From contig NC_083526.1 of assembly GCF_032362555.1 (NCBI RefSeq), forward strand, positions 2,500,001-2,564,000: 64,000 nt of DNA. Direction: 5' to 3'. A model generated the notes under the pieces. That model saw only the letters and a program-made list of their open reading frames with translations. It was not told the origin of the DNA and ran no database searches. The stretch's first letter is position 1, and the number at the start of each line of letters is the position of its first letter. Position numbers and translations under genes: made by a program. Positions 35,160 through 47,933 of this stretch are shown piece after piece. The DNA is from Amyelois transitella (Eukaryota > Arthropoda > Insecta > Lepidoptera > Pyralidae).

Positions 35160-35325
35160 TGTAGCGGGAGCGATGATGATTCGGCTAGGCCGTCACCAAA
35201 TTGAAGAACTTCCGTAAGGATAGGTGTTATGCTTGGGGAACCACGGCTCCGATAATGTTGAGTCTGAGGTTGTATTTACGCTCCAATCCGTGAAGTAAGT
35301 GAGCCGAATTATCGTTCCCGCTACA
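35160..35325. mobile_element. Small MITE, 166 bp, near SmD2 promoter
   Basis: Ends TGTAGCGGGAGCGAT and ATCGTTCCCGCTACA are imperfect inverted repeats, followed inward by ATTCGGCT and AGCCGAAT. No clear target duplication is visible. A related decayed sequence (gatgattcatgctcggccat) lies near 10830. Confidence 0.6.
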
Positions 35326-35765
35326 AGCATTTGAGCTGTACATAACTCAAAAATCAGTCTTTGGCTGATGATATTACTGAAGTAGAATTTGAATCTGTGT
35401 CACCACCACATGCATTACTTGCGCATTTCAATCGAGCATCTTAACCCAACCGTTGATCACTCACTAAGCATTTCTTTTGAATTATTTATGTGTTATTTAC
35501 ATTATTCCGCTATTTACATTATCTGGATGGTGGCTGTTTGTAATTAATTTCGTTGATTTTCGTGATAAAAATATTATGCAAATAAAAGTTTGAATTTGAA
35601 TCCCAAAAGTAAAATTTTATAGTTAGTTACGTGTCAATGTCAATTATGTCAAATTTATTTCGCGTCTTTGTGTTTCTTTACTTTCTTTCTGCTGAATCGT
35701 GTTACCTACGATTTTGTACTGTATTTGCACGATTTTATTTTATTTTGTGTACCTAATAATCTAAA

Positions 35766-35767
35766 AT
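35766..35767 (+). CDS. SmD2: SmD2 start codon, first two bases
   Basis: Exon 1 ends in ...CTAAAAT before donor GTAAGTATAA, and the next exon starts GGCGGCC after ttattgcag. Splicing creates ATG-GCG-GCC, so the initiator codon is divided AT|G over a 77-nt intron (35768-35844). The result [18 protein letters not shown] matches the N-terminus of animal SmD2 (for example ...KPKSEMTPEELAKR). The bases upstream, including a pyrimidine-rich tract around 35670-35695, would be 5' UTR. Confidence 0.85.
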
Positions 35768-35844
35768 GTAAGTATAAAATTATGAGGATAAAAAAGCAGA
35801 CTGATAAAATACAACATATTGATAAATTTGTAAATTTATTGCAG

Positions 35845-36097
35845 GGCGGCCACTACCAAGCCACGCTCAGAGATGACTCTTGAAGAGTTAGCCAAGATCG
35901 AAGAAGAAGAATTTAGCACCGGTCCTTTGTCTGTTCTCACACAGTCCGTCAAAAATAACACCCAAGTTTTGATCAACTGCCGAAACAACAAGAAGTTGTT
36001 GGGCCGCGTCAAAGCATTTGACCGGCATTGCAATATGGTACTGGAAAATGTCAAGGAAATGTGGACTGAAGTGCCTAGAACAGGCAAAGGAAAGAAG
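35845..36097 (+). CDS. SmD2: Sm protein D2, main exon
   Basis: The exon runs from acceptor ttattgcag to donor GTAAATTTG. It encodes the near-invariant Sm fold: [52 protein letters not shown] and TGKGKK. SmD2 is one of seven Sm proteins that ring the Sm site of U1, U2, U4 and U5 snRNAs in the spliceosome; the Sm1 motif with Phe-Asp-Arg-His contacts RNA. Translation from the ATG at 35872 alone would lose the first nine residues, so the spliced start is preferred. With the last exon the protein is 119 residues, against 118 in human. Confidence 0.97.
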
Positions 36098-37524
36098 GTA
36101 AATTTGTTAATCTATGTAATTTTGCTCTTAATTTGCTTTGTTTGTGAAGGTTTGTTTTTATAACCTCAAATTCGAATTCAAATATCTACAACCCGTACGA
36201 AGAGTTAACTTGAGACTCGGCCCGAGGACGTCATACTCAACGTACGGTGTACAAAAACACGCGTCACCCGATGTTATATTTATTTTATTTGAAATTGTCG
36301 TGTCGTGATTTGAAAGAAGTAATATTAAAAACAAATTATTTTGGAAGGATATATAAACAATAATAGTGATAGGCACTGTATACTGCTAATGTTAACTGCT
36401 TGCCTTCTGAATAAACGAAATATTTAAAAGGATATATATGTATAATAATGTTAAAACATAGCAGTTTTATTTAGAGACCGTGCCGAAAAAGTTCCGTGGT
36501 AGATTGTGTAACTAAAAGTATGCCTTTAATATAAGGTTTTTTTTATCTTGAAGCCTTGACGTGCGGCAGCACCTTCCCTACCTGACTTCTTTTTCTTTCG
36601 AGTCATGGCGCTTACTATTCAAATTGACAATAGACTTTAAGTTTAAAAAATGTATAGCATAAAGACGGTTCTTTTTTTTAACTGTAAGTTATATGAAATT
36701 GACTTCTGCCAAGAAGTGGATGTTATGAAAGACTTGTCTATTAGTAATTTGAATAGACTATAGGAAGTTACTTACAAATCTCAATGAACAATAAGATAAA
36801 TAAAATATTTTTTACTTGTTTTTATATTTTTTTATTCTGATTCACTATTTACAAAGTTCTATCCCATACATAAAATCGTCATCTTCTGAAAGCCTAAGCG
36901 TCACAAGAAAATCCCACACAAAAGACATGTTTCCAAACTTTACAAAATGAAAAAATGAAAAAGTCCAAACAAAACAGCAAACAATAAAAAAAGAATATCA
37001 AACGTGATTTGAGACCTATATGTGAGTCGAGACCCGTATCCGTAATAAAGATGCTATCGGTACTTAGCGCACAAGACCAATGCAGGAGGTGGTGCGGGGA
37101 GTTGGGAAGGGGGTCGCATTCCAGCGGAGTCTTAAGTTAATTTGCACGGGTTTTAGAATGAATCCAAGTTTCTTCCGAACAACATTTGTGTCCAGTTTCT
37201 TTAATTACATGAAAATGGAATACCTATCATAATAACAAATAATCATTGAGTTATACAGCTGAACATGACATTTCAGTTTTTTCAAGACTGTTGGCTCTGT
37301 CTACCCTATGAGGGATATAAATGTGATTAAAATAGTTGATAAATTCACTGAACGACCCAAGCCAAGTTTAAAAAAAAATGTTAATAGGTATTTATATAGG
37401 TAAGGAGTACCCTAAATGGAATAACTATCTTTCTCACCACATTGTATTACCAAATACCTTGTATCACTTCAAATTCTTGTGATGCAATTCACAGACTTGA
37501 CTAAGTCATCTTATCAGGGCTCTT

Positions 37525-38010
37525 AATCAAATCTACATACATACATATCGCACCCCCGGTGCGACACTGTCACTTATGCAAAAACACAATTTAAAAGAGA
37601 AGCATTTAAAACTTTAACATCCCATAACATTGTCATATTTGAAGATTTTACAAGATGAATAGCTTATACTGCGGTAACTATGTGTACTACAAAAGTAACG
37701 TTATCGCACCCAGTTAAGGGAAGCATTAGGAGAGTTATTACATATGTAACTCATTTATGCAATTTTTGCATAAGTGACAGTGTCGCACCGGAGGTGCGAT
37801 ATAATCCCTTGCAGGGAAGATCTTAATCTTGAAAAGACTAAGGCCATGTTCAGCTGTATGGCTCAATGATGGAATAATTCAATATAATTGGTATTATTCA
37901 GTATAATTAGAATTCAAATAGTGCCAGTGAGTTCTAAGTTTATTAGGCATTCCCTTAGTCACCTTTTATGACATCACTGGAAAAGATATGGAGTGGCCCT
38001 ATTCCAAAAT
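37525..38010 (-). repeat. SINE A copy split by a MITE
   Basis: The CATA-rich end of SINE A (37533-37548) and the rest from atcccttgcagggaagatct (37803 on) are separated by the 250-bp element at 37549-37798. The SINE was there first. Confidence 0.75.
37549..37798. mobile_element. MITE, 250 bp, self-complementary ends
   Basis: Long inverted ends (CGCACCCCCGGTGCGACACT, then GTCACTTATGCAAAAA; the right end is the complement with one change, CCC to CTC). The outermost 15 bases, CGCACC..GGTGCG, also pair with themselves. A 4-bp ATAT flanks each side, but the flank is low complexity, so the duplication is uncertain. No coding capacity. Confidence 0.75.
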
Positions 38011-38498
38011 ACAGAGAACCACATGGCATTCAATCAAGATAGAGAAAATATAACACAAATGCTTACCATATTTCAGGGATAGCACAAACATTTTAACAGT
38101 TGTCTGTCGGACATGAACTTGCTTTGAGCACCTTTAATTCTAGTGCTTTTCATACATTTCAGTAAACAAATATATAGTTTCCCAATCTTCTTCAATATTT
38201 ATTGTATCAGCACTGGCTCCTTCATTTCTTGAGTCAACTGAGGCTTTTCCAATTCTGCCCAGAGTGAATACTACAGCCTGCAATGCTACAGGAATTAAAC
38301 AATCTTACCCACCACATTAATTATTTGAAACTTATATTTCTTCTAATATAATTCTGCATCAATCCCTTAGGGGGTAGACAGAGCTTAATCTTGTTAATAC
38401 TGAAAGGCCACATTTAACGGTATATAATTGATTATTTCTTTTTTATTCTACATGGGAAAAGAGGCATTGTTGTAAATTTGTAAATATTTTTATTTCAG

Positions 38499-38603
38499 GG
38501 CAAAGCAGTGAACAAGGACAAATTCATTTCAAAAATGTTCCTTCGAGGTGATTCCGTCATCCTTGTCCTAAGGAACCCCTTGGCTACAGCTGCTGGAAAG
38601 TAA
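38499..38603 (+). CDS. SmD2: Sm protein D2, last exon
   Basis: After acceptor tatttcag the exon reads [20 protein letters not shown] and [14 protein letters not shown] then TAA. This is the Sm2 motif (MFLRGDSVI) that closes the fold and makes the ring contact with the neighbouring subunit. It starts in phase 0, as the previous donor requires. Intron 2 is 2.4 kb and holds SINE A pieces and a SINE split by a MITE. Confidence 0.97.
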   Translation, partial: GKAVNKDKFISKMFLRGDSVILVLRNPLATAAGK

Positions 38604-41600
38604 GAATATTGACCAAAAAATCTATCTTAAGTGATTTGAACATTTATTGCAGTAATTTTCTCATTTTAAGTGACAAATTGATTTTGTTAAATGATTATTC
38701 ATGGTAATAGCAAGTTCTACTGTGTTTTGATCTAAGCAATGAATTAAGGATCTAGCTGTAATTTGTACCTTTAATACATTGAATAATATCAAACACCTGT
38801 TTTGTTTTTCTTTATATTTTTCCTTATCACCTAAAAAAATCAGAAAATTCGTAAGTTTGTAGACAAACATGAGTAAGAATTTTCTGATTTTTTCAATAAT
38901 GTAATAAAAAGATTTGTATTTATGTTTTTAACGAATAAACTCAAAAACTACTGGACTCGATTTTCAGGAAATTTGCAGACACTAATATAGAATAGACCTA
39001 CAGGAGTAAAGGCAATTTTTTTCCGAAATTTCCCTTAAATTTGGTTTGCTATAGACAACACAACATTATTATTGTACAGTTACTGCGTCTGTTACTTAGC
39101 CACCTATCACTATCACAGATAGGGTTTTTTAATGACTTATTTATCTCGGCTGGAAACATACACCCTCAAAATAAGACTATTAGTTAGGGGGTAGACAGAG
39201 CTAATAGTCACATGAGGCAAAAGCTGTTTAATTCTTTAATTTAATTGTATGGCTTTCAGATTCATAGATAATTGACAGGTTGTTAACCCATTTCCCCAAA
39301 AAATTACCCCAAGTTTATGGTCCTACCCTTGTTATTTTCGGGGAAGAGAAACAGCTGGCACACCCTATGTTTTTCTTCACTACCTAAAGCTAAGATGGAA
39401 ATACAAATACACAAATAAAACCCAAAATTACTTGAATAAATTTATTCTTCAAACATTTTCAATGAAAAGGTCAATTTCGTTCCTTTTTATCATTGCAAAA
39501 ATAGGTGCAAAGTAGCTTACAATACAATTAAATGTGATAAAGTAATATTTATAAATGATTCACAGTCTTCAATTAAAAATTAAACTAATCAACACACATT
39601 CTACAGTCGAGCACAAAATATATTCTCAAATCACTCGCCAGGTACAGTTCACAGCATATAAATGTGACCTCTTTTTTAGTCTTTACTGAGGTCAGATTGG
39701 TATGCTTCTCACTGTACAGTCACGAACAAAATTTACGATTAGTTATACACACAACAATGTACATAATCAAAAAGTTGTACATACAATGCATATTTTACCT
39801 CCATATTGTACATTGAATTGTTCTTTACTATCAAAAACATTATTCTTTTTACAGTGAGGCCTTAAAAAATCTAACCTATAGTCACTTTAATTGGATCATA
39901 TTTCTATTGACCCCACAGTAAAAGGAAAAACACTCAACGGTCCATGGTTATCGAGTCGCGCCGCGGGTCTAATTGAAACAAATAAGCAAGCAAAACTATA
40001 ACGGTTATTTGAAAAAAAAAATTGATATAAATATTTGTCCACATCGAAAATCTTAACAAAAAAATGAACAGAGTGACCGGCATTTAAAGAAGTTCAGTTA
40101 TCCTCTTAAAAACCATAAATTTTATCCATTAAAATTAAATATTGAAGGAATAAAGTAGGACAGGACAACACTTAAAAGTAACAATAAAATATAAGAGAAA
40201 TGTAAATATATTATAAATTCAGCAAGTTTCAATATTTTGAGATTCATTTAGTCTTTTATACATTAATTGATATACAATCGAGTGCAAAAGTTGAACATAC
40301 ATAATTTAAAAAAATTGAACTGTTCACAGATTTTCAATACGTGGAAAGGTGAAAACATCTTGGAAATAATTCAGCTTCAGTTTAATTCTATGGCACTCGA
40401 CTATACAAACGTACAATTCCGAAAACTAACAATACTTAGACACAAAAGAAATCTAGAATTAACTATTATTGGTTTATTATTATCATTTATTTCAAATAAG
40501 ACAAAATAATTATGAAATCAGAACTGCTTTTGCAATATTGATGACCCACATTAGTCGTCTTCTTATTAAAAAGAAAAGAGTAAACAAAGAAAGATTGAAA
40601 TAAAAACAATTCTGTCACACCATTCCGCATTGAAGCCCAAACAAAATGGACGTTCAAATTCTTTGGTTACATATTTACAATATCCAAAACTAGACTATAT
40701 TTATAAGCGATATCACAACTAACTTAAATCAAATTATCTGTATATTATGAACAGATTTATTTCATTTTATTATTGCAAAAATGTAATGTAAAAGTTAAAT
40801 ATTCGTATCCATCACACCAGTGAAATGGTATGTAGTAGTTCGTTTCGTTTAATATTATTATATAATTCACGAAGAAATATATAATTAATTGTTAATTATA
40901 TAATTAAAAAATATAATTAACAACTAATCAATCAATTTTCAATCATAGATACCACTTTATTAAGGTTCCATATAAGACCCCAAAATTTTATCAACATCGT
41001 TTCTAATAAATTATGCAAAACAAAAAATACGTGGCCCGATATGGACCCCCCTAACAATTCACATTTAAGCAAGTAACTTGACAAGTAATGTACCAAAATA
41101 TTTATATTACACTATTGTTACTACGCATTCGTGAAATATACATAGCTTTGCGACATATCAGCACCATATTTTGTACCAAGCTGGCTGGCAGTGAAAAACA
41201 TAGAATCTTACACAATCCCTTTTAAATCTCTATACGAGTACATGAGCAAAGATAAATTTCCGAATCAGGAAAAACTAAAATAAACTAGTATAATATGTCT
41301 TCTGTTGTAATTCTTATGAAATTTCGCAAACACAGTTGTAATATAGTACAAAAAAAGGTAGTAAGGTATACCCATATACCTTAAAAAAACAGGTCCCGTT
41401 GGAAAAAAAATGCTGCATACTTTAAACACAGACATATGTCTAGGGATTGTGCAAATAATCTTAAACATTTGACATACAAATATAATAACTCTCTGACTTA
41501 CAGCATTTAAATGTTCTGAATAAATATTCATAGATATATCATAAGGAAAGCATAATATAATGATAATATATGCCTAGCACCAGTTACTACGAAATCAATT

Positions 41601-42649
41601 ACGGGATATATTTATTTCAATCCGTAAAAAATAAATGATCAATTTTGCAATGCACCATATGAATTTCTTTTCATATCTCTGTGGTACAATAATGTAGCAC
41701 TATTGTTATATATTCACTATTAGCTATTATTAATCAAGGCTTGTAGGGTCAATAATGACCGGCTTTTGAGTCCGGGACCTCGTTGAAATAATTCACCACT
41801 GCGCCAAAGAAGCAGCTGATAAGAAAAAAAAAACGCCTGCATTTTTTAAATATTTTACGTTTTGAATATCTAATGAGCCTTATTTCATTATTATTACTCT
41901 ACGATAAAAAAATTGCCATTTCAAAGAAACATGTTTAAATAGTGAACTTTTTAACATAAAGGTTTGTACAAAAATACAAATTAAGCATTTCTTTACCTAT
42001 AAGACACACATATTGTTCTGAATTCACTAGTATTCACGTAATAAGAGTATTTACAGAGATCTTAACACAATATTATAATACTATTTGTACAATCGTAATT
42101 GTAAACTTTATTTAAATTAATACGAAAAAATATACAAAATACTTTCCCGCACACAAATCTATGCAATTTCATATATAAAAAATATGAACACTTTTTTTTT
42201 AATTTGTCGGCTATTGTCTATACTATGGACATATAACATATATATTACAATTGTAATTCTTTATCAGAAAAGTAAAATCTCAATAATTCAATACTTTTAT
42301 ATTTTGATCAAATCTTTAGTCGGAATTCTTAAATGCTAATAGTAGCTACCCTCTATAAAATAAGACCTTAGAATATTCTAGACTAGATCTTACAACCTCC
42401 CTTATTTACCTCCAGAACACATTTAATTTATTTCAAGAATGGATGTATTCTTTAAAAGAACTCAAAAATGTTTATATTTAAACAAAATTGTAACGGATTT
42501 CATTAATTTAAAAGATTTAGATATATGTAGCTCAATGCGATACGATCAATAGGGCCTTGTAGTCCCTTTGGAAACGAGCCATACTGTTCCCTTTCAAAGT
42601 TCCAAGGTCTCATTATTTAATAATTTTCCAATACAGAATGAATGTAAGA
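38604..42649. other. 3' region of SmD2 and probable long 3' UTR of the ADAM gene
   Basis: This AT-rich 4-kb stretch lies between two convergent genes. AATAAA-like hexamers occur on both strands, so I cannot place either poly(A) site. Decayed SINE A pieces lie at 38365-38430 and 39170-39330, and a decayed tRNA-like piece at 41745-41815. No other coding region is seen. Confidence 0.4.
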
Positions 42650-44948
42650 CTACTTTTTCGCTACGTTAAGTTCTTTTCCTAACGACTTTCTATTTTCAAA
42701 TTTCTGCTGCAAACTGGCAACATTGGATGGTTTCGCGGCCAATTTAGTAGAATTTTGTTTCACATTGGAGTCGGCCCGTTGTACGGTTATATTACTGGGC
42801 TTAGGCACTACTTTAGGTTTATTTTTATTTAAATTATCTGCTATAGCTTTTACATTAGAGTCTGTTTTTGAATTGGCACGGAGCACTGTTGGATTTTTGT
42901 CTGTTTGTACTTTATTGACGGTTTGAGTTTTCAAAGCTGGCGTCGGTTTTGTTGTTGGTTTTTTGTCTATGGTAGGAGCCGGTCGTAGCGGTGGTCTATT
43001 ATCAATCTTTACCGTAGGTTTTGTCGCTACTTTAGGCGGTTCATTTGGAACCTTATTGTTATTAATGACGTCTGGTGCCTTAACATTTTTAGTATCAGCT
43101 ACGGAACAGCTGGACACAACGTCAGGACTATTAGTTATTTTTTGCGTTGAATGAGCATTTCTATTCCCGTTTTTTGGGGACTGCGGTACGTTTCTGAACG
43201 TTTTTAGCCCTGGGGGAGTGACTTGTCTCGTGAATGTTGGTATTTTGGATGACACTTTTAAAGTTGGGGACGGAGGTGCCTTTTCGTTGTCGTCTCGACT
43301 TTCCTGCTCTTTTTGAAACGTCGGTACGTTGACGGCAGAAGGGTGAAGATACCCGCTGCTAGTCGTCGACGCGTTCGATTTGGCTCCAGAATTACTGTAT
43401 ACGCTCTCTGGAGCTCTGTAATGATCAGTATTCATGTAAGTGCTATCTCTATTGCTATCAGCATTCTGTTCCTTCTTTGCTTTCTTTCTAGCTAGAGTAG
43501 AAGTTGAATAAATGGAGTCGAAGTTACGGTTCTGAATTTCGTTTACGATCTCGCCTAGCAATCCCATACTTTCTGCGCTTCCAGAATTTGACGGGATGCT
43601 CTTAGGGGTCATGTACCCTTCGGGTGGGGCTTGGGGTTGTGTAGGGACCGGTTGGGATGTACCGGGTAATGCTTTGGAATGTTTTACAGGACTTTCTTCG
43701 ATGATTGCGTAGATGTTGTCAGTAGATTCTTCGTCAATGTGCGCGAGAGGCGCTTGTTTTTCCTCAATGCAATCTACGTAATCTATCGACTTGTCCGTTT
43801 CTTTTGGAGTTTGGTACGTTTGGTTGTCGTTGGGTAGTGGAGGGGGAGGAGCGGTGGGCCGTCCAACCATAGACAACGGCCTTGTTGTACCCGCCGCTTG
43901 TCTCATAGATCCAAAACTCTGAATAGCAGGCTTTTGAGTAGCCGGCGCTCTCATACTCTGTGCTCTATTGATGAAAGGTTTTAAATCCTCGGTATCTTCT
44001 GTATCTGACACAACAGGAACAGTATTAACAGATAATTCTATATCTTTCTGTAATATAGGATTCGATATCTGCAAGTTTCTCAACGCAGCTTTATCAACAC
44101 TTTTTGGGAATCTGACTTGATGATTAGGATTTTTCGGAAGCGAGTTACTCCTTTCAACCGGAGTTCTTTCTTTTTCTTTAGGCTTCTCTTGTTTTAGGAA
44201 TGACGCTATTCTGTTCAATGATAAACCCTCTTTTACTTTTTTAGGTTCTTCCGGCAGTGGTTTATTCGGTGGTGCTGCACTAGAATGCATACTTAACGGT
44301 CTTTTTGGTAGATCTGGTGTCATTTTTGGGACGGTAGGCGCCGCTCTAACCGGGCCTAAGGTTTTAGAGCCTTGGAGAGGCGAAATCAGTTCTTTGGCCG
44401 TACACGTCGAAGCTTCTAGAATGGGGCTAGATATGACCGGCCGCGGTGGGGGAGTCGATGGTGTCGTTTCTTCTTTTTCTCCCATCAAAACCTTGATTCT
44501 GTTCTGTACCGCGCTGTTGGTTCTTTTGACTGAAGGGCTAGTTTTGGGGCTGATTTTGGCTGTGATGGGAACTACTGGTAGTGGGGGGGCAGCCCTCAGG
44601 GTCGGTTTGGTCGTTTGACTGGTACTACTGCTTCTATGTACGGGGGTGATTTTAGCGCTTTTGTCTTGTACCTTCGGCGCTTCGGTTTCTTGGTTCTTCT
44701 CTATAGGAGTTAAGGAGAATCCTTTGAAGTTTCCGAAGAAGGCTGGACAGGCCGTGGGGTTGAGGTTACCTGAGGGGCTCCTGTCGGAGTCGTTTCGGAG
44801 GAGGCTGGAGCTCATGTCGTCAGGGTTGGAGAGCGTGTGGACGACAGGCTGCGCCCCGCCCGGGGAGCCGCCCTGGAAGTTGGCCGCGAACTTGCTGGCG
44901 CTTCGGGACAGCCGTTGCTGGAGGCTGGATTTCTTTGGTGATTGTACC
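42650..44948 (-). CDS. Meltrin: ADAM (meltrin-type) long cytoplasmic tail exon
   Basis: After acceptor ctttattgacag one open exon of 766 codons runs to a TAG. It has no Cys-rich or membrane region and is dominated by Pro, Ser, Lys and Thr. Many PxxP stretches (such as APPPPLP, PPLPVVP, RPPLRPAP and PPLPND) are candidate SH3 ligands, and YMNT and YSNS are candidate phospho-Tyr/Grb2 sites. Vertebrate ADAM9, 12 and 19 have Pro-rich tails bound by SH3 proteins, though far shorter. The first base completes a codon, so the upstream donor must be in phase 2. Candidate donors inside the transmembrane exon include TC|GTACGT and AG|GTTACA. Its membership in this gene is inferred from strand, order and composition; the exon itself is certainly coding. 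Confidence 0.8.
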
Positions 44949-46826
44949 CTGTCAATAAAGACAATTTTTTGTTGATTGATAAACTTGAATGTTGAAACGA
45001 ATATATGTAATTTCATATATTATGAGATTGTTGAAAATTCACATTCAGATGTCAAACATGCATGCACATTCGATTAAATCAAACGCTCGTGCCATTATTA
45101 TAATATAAATGAACGTATCATGCATAAATAATTTAAATTTTTAAATTATTGGTTTATAACTCAGGTTTTTTAAACCAATAATTTGTATTAAATACAATTT
45201 TACAGGGCTCACTACGTTATTTCACTCTATGGGTAAGCAAGCAAGGGATGTAGATGTGATTTTATGAAGAAATGAATGTGCAAAATCCGCCGCCATGTGG
45301 ATTATATTCTGTGCGTTGCACATATTCGTTAGTAGGCCATGCATACATGCCGTGTTACAAATAAATCCGTGAACACTCACCGACGTAAAAGACATAACAC
45401 CACAAGCATCTAAGAAATTGTAATTAGTATACCATAAAACCAAGGAAGGAGAGGGCAACACTAAGTAGATTTGCGTTATTTTTGAGTACCAATTAGAGGT
45501 TATCATTAGTGTGGAAGCTTGCTTCCACGAGTTTTGACTCATCCATTTATTACTAAGTTTATTGCCATTCGTAATGTGTGAGAATCACTCCTGTAGCTAA
45601 CTCAGCGTTTCATCGATTGCACACGCCAAAGGCAAATTTTAATATTGGTATCTGTTAAAGACAAAAGACATGCTGTAAAAAAAAATGGCGAAGTCATTAT
45701 TGGCTTTTTACAACATTCGCAGGACGAGAAAATAATTCACAAAGAGTACTCAAAAATACTACAAACTGCAATTTGTCTCAAAAAATACATGAAAATATCG
45801 TTTCAGCATTCGTCGACTTGGAACCATTATTGGATTTTACGCCAAAGATTTAATGTTGCCATTGCAAATAGTTAAGAGTTCATTTTCATGAATTTAATGA
45901 TAGAAAGAAATATTATGAAGAAAGGAACAGAACAATGGTGCAGTGAAATAAATATATTACAAAAACCAAAACCAAGAGATTTATAATAAACTATTAACAA
46001 TGTGCCACTAAGCTATTGTGCGTTAAATGTATGTGTGATTTAACTACATTAGTGGTATATGATGCGTGACATCTGACTTTTGACTGATAAAACAATTCTA
46101 TTAAATGCTGTTGTGGATAAAAGATATTAGTAAACATTCTGTTTTAGCCTATTATACCATTTAAGCAAATTTGCACATTAAAGTATAAATAAATAAAAAA
46201 GAAGTTGCACATCATAAAATACATTTTTTAAATACTAATTAGTATTAGCATTATTTGGTTGACTGATAGAATTCCCAATTGGGATAAGTCCACCATTGTA
46301 CCTACATATTCTTCTGAATCCAATGACTATTTTGTAATTTGTTTTATTTCTTTTAATGTGCAATAAAGAGTTAACAAACAAACAAGTATTGAAATCATTT
46401 TGTACAGTGAAGTTAATAGAAGTCTAACTCTACTAAGTACGATTTGAAACTGCAAGTGACGCTAAAGTATGGCTCGAATTTGCAACGAATTTGCATGGTT
46501 GTGTGTCAGTGAGATTATTATATTATTCCACTTTTATTTTCGAAGTTTATTGGCTATTTTACTTAGCGTTAATTTTCACTAAACATACTTTCGCCTTCGT
46601 TTCTAATTATCCATCGGAATTCAATGACATTTTACCAAAAATTGTACATCATATAGGTAGTTCCATTTTTCTTTGAAAACCACAAACTTACTTTTGATTT
46701 TTAGTTTTTAACAGAATTTTTATCTTTCATATTACACTATTCAATGCGGAAACCAAATACAAATATGTGCTATTAGCTATCTAATTCTACATACAATAAG
46801 ATACAAAATCATCACACCTCAAAACC
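44949..46826. other. Intron between the two ADAM tail exons
   Basis: AT-rich, with short unsupported open frames and a SINE A relic near 45230-45260. No gene seen. Confidence 0.4.
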
Positions 46827-47302
46827 TCATTTCTTAACATGCACTTTAACATTAGCGTAATGCCCCGTCTCGTTCTCCACACTGTGTAACCTAGATCTTT
46901 GCGAACTATCCGCCACCATTTCATTGGTAGTCGACGCCAAACCTGTTTTAACTATAACAATTTTCTTTTCAACTGTACACACTTCGTCCGTTATAACAAT
47001 ATCGTCTTTATTGATCTTTTTATTGAATTTGAGTTTGACTTTTTTGTTGTCGTTACACTTTTTGGTACTCTGTTGTGTCGTATCACCTTTTTTGAAGCTG
47101 ACAAGTCTTCTAAGAGATGCCGAAGTGAAATTTTTACGTAGATTTGTTATAGAGAATGTGGGTGGTACGTACGATTTTCTCGGTTTCTTCCACCACACGA
47201 GTACGTTATGGCGGGAGTAGTAGACGAGGAACAGTAGCAGCAGGATCGACGGTATGATCCCGAGGAAAATGATGTACATGGCGACCATGAAGTTTCTTTG
47301 TA
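46827..47302 (-). CDS. Meltrin: ADAM transmembrane exon with short tail and stop
   Basis: After acceptor ttttatgtccacag the exon completes a Val codon and encodes the membrane span (FMVAMYIIFLGIIPSILLLL and FLVYYSRH) followed by the stop-transfer WWKKPRKS. It continues for about 110 basic residues (KLKFNKKINKDD, EKKIVIVKT) to ...HYANVKVHVKK and TGA. With the upstream exons this gives a type I membrane protein of about 864 residues from the first exon seen. The frame stays open to the stop, so the exon can end the protein, or it can splice from an internal donor to the 766-codon tail exon. Which is used, or whether both are, needs transcripts. Confidence 0.85.
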
Positions 47303-47604
47303 CTGTGGACATAAAATTAATAATTATGTAAAAGAAAATAAGTGATTTTTTTTATTTGTTTTGAGATTGGAGCTAATAAGTTACATGATAATATTCTGTT
47401 TGCTATTTTCTAAATATTGATCGATAATAATGCTTCTACCATTAAGTTCATTTGGTTTTTAATGGTTTAGTTGCAAAGTGGTGAGCCTATGAATCTGAAG
47501 TGCCGACGACTAAAGCACTAACGACTATTAAATCAAGATCTGAAATCATCTTTCAGTTCTACGTGCATCTTCTAAAACACCTACTATCTCACTTCTTCCC
47601 TGTC

Positions 47605-47900
47605 TATCCCTCACTGGGTAGACAGAGTCAACAGTCTTGAAAATACTGAAAGGCCACATTCAGCTGCATGGCTAAATGATAGAATTGATATAATCAAATA
47701 GTAACACAGCTGAACCTATCAGTCTTTTTAAGACTGTTGGTCCTGTCTACCCCGCAAGGGATATAGACGTTACTATATGTACATATGTATGCAAACAGTG
47801 ACAAGTTGCTAGCCCATCGCCTAGAAGAGGAATCCCAAGTTTATTAGCCTTGTCCTTGTGGGTAGACCCATTCCAAGTTCCACACGGCATAAATCCTTAT
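47605..47900. repeat. SINE A copies, composite
   Basis: Pieces of at least two SINE A copies in opposite orientations (cactgggtagacagagtcaa forward; gactgttggtcctgtctacc reverse) lie next to the EGF exon. Confidence 0.7.
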
Positions 47901-47933
47901 GTCGGTACAAATAAAAAAAAAAAGATGATGTAC

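Noticed and set aside
36532..36606. Short reverse-strand frame starting MTRKKKKSGREG inside SmD2 intron 2
   Set aside because: Only about 26 codons, no family match, and its donor-like site (phase 1) does not fit the neighbouring zinc-finger exons.
44394..44975. Open frames antisense to the long ADAM tail exon
   Set aside because: They are mirror frames of a Pro/Ser-rich coding exon on the other strand, without their own splice or start context.
46899..47220. Hydrophobic plus-strand frames opposite the transmembrane exon
   Set aside because: They are the complement of the conserved ADAM exon, and the apparent hydrophobic stretches come from reading its Lys/Asn codons backwards.
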